Assembly (NCBI GenBank): GCA_002376325.1
Contig: DFMR01000006.1
Span: forward strand, 12,430-22,184
From: Proteobacteria bacterium UBA3588
GTDB lineage: Bacteria; Pseudomonadota; Gammaproteobacteria; Thiohalomonadales; Thiohalomonadaceae
Direction of reading: 5' to 3'
DNA: 9,755 nt
The stretch's first letter is position 1. Every line of letters starts with the position of its first letter. The translations under genes and the position numbers were made by a program. The notes under the pieces are model-generated. The model had not been told where the DNA came from, did no database searches, and saw only the letters and a list, made by a program, of their open reading frames with translations. Below, piece after piece: positions 5,526 through 9,755 of the stretch.

Positions 5526-6830
5526 ATGCATGAGATAGAACGCAAAAGGGTCGCGGTCGCCGATCTTGAGGCGGGCATGTACGTGACTGAACTGGACCGC
5601 CCCTGGTTCGGTACTCCGTTTTTGTTTCAGGGTTTTCTCATCACCTCCCCGACCGAACTGGAGCAGTTGCGACATTGTTGCGAATACGTCTACATCGATC
5701 CGCAGCAATCAAAGGCATGGGCGCCGGATAAGCCGAAACAGGTGAAGCACAATTACGAGCTGGGTTGGCTCGACTACGTTCCGGACCAGAACACCGTTGC
5801 CGGGCGGCATCGCTTTTCGACGCAACGGCTTAATGTCGAACCGGAGAAGCGTTACTATCCGCCGCAAGACATAAAGATACTGGCGACCGATATCGAGGCG
5901 GCAAAGCGGCTGCACCGCCGAACGCACGAGTACGTCAACGTCATGCTGGAGGACGCGCGCCTCGGCCGCAGTCTGGACGCGGGTGGCGCGCGGGCGCTGA
6001 TCAGTGAGATGGTGGACGCCGTTATTGCCGATGAAAATGCCATGCTCTGGTTGGCTCAGCTGAAACGACGCGACGAATACACCACCCTGCACAGCATCAA
6101 CGTATGCATACTGGCGCTGCTGTTCGGCCGTCATCTCAACTTCAGCGCCGAGCAGTTGCGTGAGATCGGACACGGTGCGCTGCTGCATGATGTCGGCAAG
6201 ATGCGCGTACCGGTCGAGTTGCTCAACAAACCATCGGAACTGACCGACGATGAACTCCAGTTGTTGAAGAAACATTCCACCTACGGTTATGAGATGTTGA
6301 AGGACACAGGGATAATGAGTTCGGGGGCGCTGGACATCGTCTATTCCCACCACGAGCGGATCGACGGCAGCGGCTACCCGCGCGGGCTGCGCGGCGACCA
6401 GATCGGCGACTATGCCATGTTGGTGTCCATTGTGGATGTATACGATGCCATTACCAGCGATCGCGTCTACCACTTGGGAATGTCGCCTCATGAAGCGCTC
6501 AATCTGATGTATGAGTGGGAGGCGAAGAATTTCCCTCACGAGCTGCTGGAAGAGTTCATCAAATGTCTGGGGATTTATCCCATCGGCAGTATCGTGGAGC
6601 TGAATACCGGCGAAGTTGGTGTGGTTATGACGGTGAATCGCATGCACCATCTGCGACCGATCGTCATGCTGCAGCTGAATCCGGCGAAGGAACCGTATCC
6701 GATACAGAAACTGATAAATTTGGAGCTGTATTCCGCTGTCCGGAATCCGGTGAACATCGTCAGGATTTTGCAGTCCAATGCCTATGGGATCGACTTGAAC
6801 AGGCTCGTATTCTCCCAGGCCTCGGCATGA
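5526..6830 (+). CDS. HD-GYP domain cyclic-di-GMP phosphodiesterase with N-terminal DUF3391
   Basis: This 434-residue soluble protein is predicted to hydrolyse the second messenger c-di-GMP. The N-terminus (about residues 5-130) fits the DUF3391 module often fused to HD-GYP (VADLEAGMYVTELDRPW, with a conserved YVYID at 54-58). The HD-GYP domain spans about 150-350: His189, the His-Asp pair 221-222 with Lys225 (LLHDVGK), His250, HHERIDGSGYPRGL with His275/His276 and GYP at 283-285, and Asp304 (DVYDAITSDRVY). All expected metal ligands are present, so activity is likely. Tyr185, four residues before His189, replaces the glutamate that supports a third metal in some family members. A C-terminal extension of about 80 residues (YPIGSIVELNTGEVGVV) is usual for this subfamily. 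No receiver, sensor or membrane segment is seen. The ATG at 5526 has no clear Shine-Dalgarno. yajQ follows after 40 bases. Confidence 0.94.
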   Translation: MHEIERKRVAVADLEAGMYVTELDRPWFGTPFLFQGFLITSPTELEQLRHCCEYVYIDPQQSKAWAPDKPKQVKHNYELGWLDYVPDQNTVAGRHRFSTQRLNVEPEKRYYPPQDIKILATDIEAAKRLHRRTHEYVNVMLEDARLGRSLDAGGARALISEMVDAVIADENAMLWLAQLKRRDEYTTLHSINVCILALLFGRHLNFSAEQLREIGHGALLHDVGKMRVPVELLNKPSELTDDELQLLKKHSTYGYEMLKDTGIMSSGALDIVYSHHERIDGSGYPRGLRGDQIGDYAMLVSIVDVYDAITSDRVYHLGMSPHEALNLMYEWEAKNFPHELLEEFIKCLGIYPIGSIVELNTGEVGVVMTVNRMHHLRPIVMLQLNPAKEPYPIQKLINLELYSAVRNPVNIVRILQSNAYGIDLNRLVFSQASA

Positions 6831-6834
6831 CAGC

Positions 6835-6861
6835 GGAATCATTAACCCTACGGGAATCATT
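6835..6861 (+). repeat. Short direct repeat GGAATCATT in the HD-GYP-yajQ gap
   Basis: GGAATCATT occurs at 6835-6843 and again at 6853-6861, with starts 18 bases apart, filling most of the 40-base gap and ending where the yajQ Shine-Dalgarno (GAGGA, 6862-6866) begins. It could be an operator, an RNA-binding site or chance. Confidence 0.4.
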
Positions 6862-6870
6862 GAGGAACTT

Positions 6871-7353
6871 ATGCCGTCTTTTGATATTGTTTCTGAAGTG
6901 AATCAGCACGAACTGGGCAATGCCGTCGATCAGACCAGCCGCGAGATCGATAACCGCTTCGATTTCAAGGGTAGTGACGCAAAGGTAGAGCAGGAGGATA
7001 AGACACTGGTGCTGAGCGCACAAAACGAGTTCCAGATCGGACAGATGAAAGACATCCTTTACCAGCGTATCAGCAAGCGTGGAATCGATGTCCTGTGTCT
7101 GAAGGAAGAGGCGGTGGAAACGAGCGGAATGCGCGTGCGGCAGCGTATTGTGGTGCGGCAGGGCATCGACAAGGAGCTGGCCAAGGATATCGTCAAGCGC
7201 GTGAAGGAGGCTAAGCTCAAGGTCCAGGCGGCAGTGCAGGAAGAGCAGGTGCGGGTCACCGGAAAGAAGCGTGATGACCTGCAGGAGGCGATTGGATTGT
7301 TGCGGGCGGCAGACCTCGGTATGCCGTTGCAGTTCACTAATTTTCGTGATTGA
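6871..7353 (+). CDS. yajQ: YajQ family nucleotide-binding protein (UPF0234)
   Basis: YajQ proteins are small soluble proteins with two ferredoxin-like domains. Members in Xanthomonas and some other bacteria bind c-di-GMP and act as effectors, partly through transcription factors; E. coli YajQ has been reported to bind nucleotides and tRNA. This 160-residue protein starts MPSFDIVSEV, contains SREIDNRFDFKGSDAKVE (about 24-41), KLKVQAAVQEEQVRVTGKKRDDLQ (about 115-138) and ends LGMPLQFTNFRD, aligning throughout with E. coli YajQ. A GAGGA sequence at 6862-6866 supports the ATG at 6871. It lies 40 bases after a c-di-GMP phosphodiesterase and 24 bases before dsbC on the same strand, so the three are probably one transcript. 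Whether this copy binds c-di-GMP is inferred from family and context. Confidence 0.96.
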   Translation: MPSFDIVSEVNQHELGNAVDQTSREIDNRFDFKGSDAKVEQEDKTLVLSAQNEFQIGQMKDILYQRISKRGIDVLCLKEEAVETSGMRVRQRIVVRQGIDKELAKDIVKRVKEAKLKVQAAVQEEQVRVTGKKRDDLQEAIGLLRAADLGMPLQFTNFRD

Positions 7354-7377
7354 TTGCTTTAGTACAGGATTTTATCG

Positions 7378-8109
7378 ATGAAATATTTGTTACCGGTTTT
7401 GGCACTGCTGTTGACGGTGTCGGTTTCGGCGCAGGCCGATACGGCGGTGGATGCGAAGATTCGTTCCGCCATGAATGAGGTGCTGCCGGGTGTGGTGCCA
7501 GACACCATTGTCGCCGCGCCGATCAAGGGCTTGTACGAGGTGGCCTACGGGCCGAAGCTGTTCTACGTGTCGGCGGACGGCCGCTATCTGTTCAGCGGCG
7601 ACATGTACGATCTCAAGCAGCACAGTAATCTGACCGAAGCATACCGCAGCAAGGCCCGCGTCCAGGCGATCGACGCGCTGGGCAAAAAGGCGATGATCAT
7701 CTATCCGGCGCGCGGCAAAGTGAAGCATACGATTACCGTGTTCACCGACCTCGATTGCCCCTACTGCCGCAGGTTGCACGAGGGGATGAAGGAGATGAAC
7801 GACCTGGGCATCACCGTGCGTTACCTGGCGTTTCCGCGGGCCGGCATTCCGTCGTCGTCCTACGACAAGGCGGCGTCGATTTGGTGTGCGCCGGATCCCG
7901 CCAAGGCGATGGATATCGCCTACGACGACGATAAGATCGTTCCGCATACCTGCGCCGATAATCCGGTGAAGAAGGAGTATATGCTCGGTGAATTGCTGGG
8001 CGTGACCGGCACGCCGTCCATCGTCCTTGCGGACGGCACTCTGCTGCCGGGTTACCTGCCGCCGAAGCGCTTGGCGGCACTGCTCAATCAGCACTCCTCA
8101 GCGCAGTAA
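7378..8109 (+). CDS. dsbC: Periplasmic thiol:disulfide interchange protein DsbC
   Basis: DsbC rearranges wrong disulfides in periplasmic proteins and is kept reduced by DsbD. The 243-residue precursor has a signal peptide (MKYLLPVLALLLTVSVSAQA, cleavage after residue 20). An N-terminal dimerisation domain follows (LPGVVPDTIVAAPIKGLYEV, SADGRYLFSGDMYDL), then a thioredoxin fold with FTDLDCPYCRRLH (active cysteines 127 and 130) and the cis-proline loop GTPSIV (Pro213). Cys170 and Cys192 match the family's structural disulfide. The ending DGTLLPGYLPPKRLAALL resembles E. coli DsbC (236 residues). The active site reads CPYC instead of E. coli's CGYC. CAGGAT eight bases upstream supports the ATG at 7378. 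E. coli has dsbC directly after xerD; here HD-GYP and yajQ lie between them. Confidence 0.95.
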   Translation: MKYLLPVLALLLTVSVSAQADTAVDAKIRSAMNEVLPGVVPDTIVAAPIKGLYEVAYGPKLFYVSADGRYLFSGDMYDLKQHSNLTEAYRSKARVQAIDALGKKAMIIYPARGKVKHTITVFTDLDCPYCRRLHEGMKEMNDLGITVRYLAFPRAGIPSSSYDKAASIWCAPDPAKAMDIAYDDDKIVPHTCADNPVKKEYMLGELLGVTGTPSIVLADGTLLPGYLPPKRLAALLNQHSSAQ

Positions 8110-8116
8110 TAGCGCA

Positions 8117-8145
8117 GACCGCGGAGGCCGTCAGGCCCCGCGGTC
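8117..8145. terminator. Hairpin between convergent dsbC and cnoX genes
   Basis: GACCGCGG (8117-8124) pairs with CCGCGGTC (8138-8145), continued by GGCC/GGCC (8126-8129 with 8134-8137) after a single bulged A, giving 12 bp with a GTCA tetraloop. It occupies most of the 37-base gap and stops one base before the opposing gene's stop codon. Neither strand has a T tract, so it may slow polymerase or protect 3' ends in both directions rather than terminate classically. Confidence 0.55.
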
Positions 8146-8146
8146 G

Positions 8147-9007
8147 TCAGTGCATTGCGGTAAACATTTGGCGCCGGTAATGGTTGACCAGCTCTCCTTC
8201 GCCGCCCAATAGCTCGAATATCTGCAGCATCGCCTTGCGTCCGGCGTCGTCGCGGTAGCCGCGGTCGCGGCGGACCAATTCCAGCAGTTGTTGTAGCCCC
8301 GCTTCGAAATCCCCTTCTACCACCAGACGCATCGCCAACTGGTAGCGCGCAGCGCTGTCTTGGGGATTTAGCGCCAGTGCCTGTTGCAGCGCCGGCAGCA
8401 GCGGCGCGGCGGCGGCCTCTCGGGTGAAGGCAAGACGCGCATGCAGCGTCTGCGCGGCGGGGTCGGCGCCGACCTCCGCCGGCAGTGCGGCGAGCAGTTG
8501 TTGCGCCTCATCGCTACGTCCGTCGCGGGCCAGCAGCTCGCCCAGGGTGAGATGGGCGCGGTAATTCACCGGCTCCATGGCCATTGCCTCGCGCAGCAGT
8601 TGTTCGGCTTCGGCTCCGTGCCCCTGGCTGTAGGCGGCCATGGCGGCGTCGATGACGCGGTCGGATGCCTTGTCGATGTGGCGTTCAATGAATGCGCGTA
8701 CTTCCGCTTCGGGCAGAGCGCCGCTGAATTCTTCCCGCAGCTGACTGTCGCGTATCATCTTGACCGTCGGTACGCTGCGCACGCCGAATTGGCCGGCCAG
8801 CGCCTGCTGTTCATCGATGTTCACCTTGGCCAGGATGAACTGGCCCCGATATTCCCGTGCCAATTTCTCCACGATGGGCAGCAGCACCTTGCACGGCTGG
8901 CACCAAGGCGCCCAGAAATCCATCAGCACCGGCGTTTGCTGTGACAGTTGCAGTACCGACTGGAAGTTCTCGGCGCTGGCATCGATGATGAATTGGTTGT
9001 CGTTCAT
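8147..9007 (-). CDS. cnoX: Thioredoxin-TPR protein, CnoX/YbbN family chaperedoxin
   Basis: The 286-residue cytoplasmic protein joins an N-terminal thioredoxin fold (about residues 5-110) to C-terminal TPR-like repeats (about 115-286), the architecture and length of E. coli CnoX/YbbN (284). CnoX holds unfolding proteins during oxidative (bleach) stress, protects their cysteines and passes them to GroEL/ES and DnaK. The active site is FWAPWCQPCK with Cys36 and Cys39, and cis-Pro80 follows in VRSVPTV. Unlike E. coli CnoX, which has an inactive SxxC, both cysteines remain, so this one should be redox-active. The E. coli Cys in its AKLDCD segment corresponds to isoleucine here (AKVNID). The frame remains open upstream to 9163, but the ATG at 9007 gives the normal N-terminus; no clear Shine-Dalgarno precedes it. 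It follows the helicase-nuclease gene by 58 bases and converges on dsbC. Confidence 0.92.
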   Translation of the reverse strand: MNDNQFIIDASAENFQSVLQLSQQTPVLMDFWAPWCQPCKVLLPIVEKLAREYRGQFILAKVNIDEQQALAGQFGVRSVPTVKMIRDSQLREEFSGALPEAEVRAFIERHIDKASDRVIDAAMAAYSQGHGAEAEQLLREAMAMEPVNYRAHLTLGELLARDGRSDEAQQLLAALPAEVGADPAAQTLHARLAFTREAAAAPLLPALQQALALNPQDSAARYQLAMRLVVEGDFEAGLQQLLELVRRDRGYRDDAGRKAMLQIFELLGGEGELVNHYRRQMFTAMH

Positions 9008-9030
9008 GGGTTGTCGTTGTCGGTTAGGGC

Positions 9031-9066
9031 GCGGCCGGTGGATCGGATATGAGGGTCGCGGCCGGT
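9031..9066. repeat. Direct repeat GCGGCCGGT in the gap upstream of cnoX
   Basis: GCGGCCGGT is present at 9031-9039 and 9058-9066, the second copy overlapping the stop codon of the helicase-nuclease gene. Each contains the palindrome CGGCCG, so the two copies could also pair with each other as a hairpin. In such GC-rich DNA this may be chance. Confidence 0.3.
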
Positions 9067-9755
9067 TAATCAAGCGTGAGAGGCAGGGCGGTGCAACTGG
9101 CAGTAAACAGCAACAACGGCCGGATGCGGTGCTGCGGCCACAGGCGCCGTACGCCTTCCACATAGAGCCTCAGTTGCGGCAGGTACGTTGCGGCGAGTCG
9201 GTCGAGTTCGGCGCTGGTCGCGTGCCGGTGGGTCTTGTAGTCGACGACTATCACCTGGTCCGATTGCAGGATCAGGCGGTCGACGATCCCGTGCACGTTA
9301 CAAGTACCCTGCCGGTAATGCAATGGCACTTCGTTCCATGCCTGCTCGAAACGGCTTGGGTCGAACAGTTCGCGCAGCGCCGGCGCAGCGATTACGGTGC
9401 GCGCTTCGTGCCACCACGCCAGCAGTTCTTCATCGTCGTTGTTGCGCTGTAGTTCGGCCGCCACCTGCGGCAGCACGGAGTCCGGGGCGACGGCGGTGGT
9501 CAACAGTTGCAGCATGCGGTGAATCGCGATGCCGCGCAGACGGCCGTCCTCGTCGCCTTCCCCGTCGCCGCCGGGGTGAGTGCCGACGCGGCTGGGGGCG
9601 ATCTCGCGCTGCAACTGCCGCGTGCCGACCACTTGGCGCAGCGTCGGGGGCGGCGCGGGCAGCGGCGGCGATTCGGGGCGCTGGGCGATGGTTGCGGCCG
9701 CCGGCATCGTGCCCGATTCGAACAGCAGCCCTGCATCGGTCGTTGCGGCCAGTTG
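9066..9755 (-). CDS. AddA/RecB-like helicase-nuclease, C-terminal PD-(D/E)XK nuclease domain (partial)
   Basis: Only the last 229 residues are in the window; the gene continues past the right edge, and the ATG at 9707 is internal because the frame is open to the end. The visible part is a RecB-type PD-(D/E)XK nuclease: RGIAIHRMLQLL (G-x-x-x-H motif, complement of about 9500-9535), HGIVDRLIL (first metal-binding aspartate), VIVVDYKTHR (catalytic D-Y-K) and YLPQLRLYVEGV (Q-x-x-x-Y motif). This order is characteristic of the C-terminus of UvrD-superfamily helicase-nucleases such as AddA, which resect double-strand breaks for RecA loading. The nuclease appears intact. A proline-rich linker (PPLPAPPPTLR) precedes it. 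Only one cysteine follows the DRL region, so there is no sign of the iron-sulfur cluster of AddB. AddA versus another UvrD/RecB relative cannot be settled without the helicase motifs. Confidence 0.85.
   Translation of the reverse strand, partial: QLAATTDAGLLFESGTMPAAATIAQRPESPPLPAPPPTLRQVVGTRQLQREIAPSRVGTHPGGDGEGDEDGRLRGIAIHRMLQLLTTAVAPDSVLPQVAAELQRNNDDEELLAWWHEARTVIAAPALRELFDPSRFEQAWNEVPLHYRQGTCNVHGIVDRLILQSDQVIVVDYKTHRHATSAELDRLAATYLPQLRLYVEGVRRLWPQHRIRPLLLFTASCTALPLTLD

Noticed and set aside
5709..6860. Open frame of 383 codons on the minus strand opposite the HD-GYP gene
   Set aside because: The plus strand encodes an HD-GYP protein with all catalytic motifs intact. The antisense product resembles no family and is His/Gln/Arg-rich, typical of shadow frames.
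7390..8094. Open frame of 234 codons opposite dsbC
   Set aside because: It mirrors dsbC almost exactly and is rich in Arg and His; no independent start signals or motifs.
8384..8944. Plus-strand open frame opposite cnoX
   Set aside because: The minus strand has a clear thioredoxin-TPR protein; this frame is a shadow with no recognisable domain.
9008..9090. Promoter for cnoX on the minus strand (TTGATT followed by TATCCG)
   Set aside because: The -10 matches consensus at only three positions and the spacer is 18 bases. Co-transcription with the upstream helicase-nuclease gene is as likely.

Overview
The window is a GC-rich chromosomal segment from a gammaproteobacterium, probably a free-living non-enteric one. 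The evidence is the gene order (end of ffh, then rpsP-rimM-trmD-rplS), the close match of these proteins to their E. coli counterparts, and XerD and DsbC nearby. I cannot fix the genus. There are no insertion sequences, phage genes, CRISPR arrays, tRNAs or rRNAs, and no gene-free stretch above 300 bases. Nearly everything is a recognisable core gene. The long overlapping open frames on the opposite strands are shadows of high-GC codon usage.

Layout, left to right. Bases 1-108 are the last codons of ffh (signal recognition particle). An intergenic region of 184 bases follows, holding a probable ffh terminator, a probable sigma70 promoter and a terminator-like hairpin in the leader of the next operon. 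The trmD operon (293-2230) encodes ribosomal protein S16, ribosome maturation factor RimM, tRNA (guanine37-N1) methyltransferase TrmD and ribosomal protein L19. A well-formed promoter overlaps the end of trmD just before rplS, and the operon ends in a strong intrinsic terminator at 2291-2326. A run of overlapping genes follows: an exported helical-repeat (TPR-like) protein whose likely start lies inside or upstream of that terminator, an O6-alkylguanine-DNA alkyltransferase (Ogt type), and the chromosome-dimer recombinase XerD. Next come an HD-GYP c-di-GMP phosphodiesterase, YajQ (whose relatives bind c-di-GMP) and the periplasmic disulfide isomerase DsbC. On the opposite strand, converging on dsbC, are a thioredoxin-TPR protein of the CnoX/YbbN family and the C-terminal nuclease domain of an AddA/RecB-like helicase-nuclease that runs off the right edge.

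By function, the left half is translation machinery, the middle is DNA maintenance (repair methyltransferase, dimer resolution) plus c-di-GMP signalling, and the right is protein folding and redox quality control beside recombinational repair. I see no clearly new biological system. The points most worth following up are the HD-GYP/YajQ pair lying between xerD and dsbC (a possible c-di-GMP eraser and reader made from one transcript), the leader hairpin and the rplS promoter in the trmD operon, and the overlap of the TPR gene's start with the rplS terminator.
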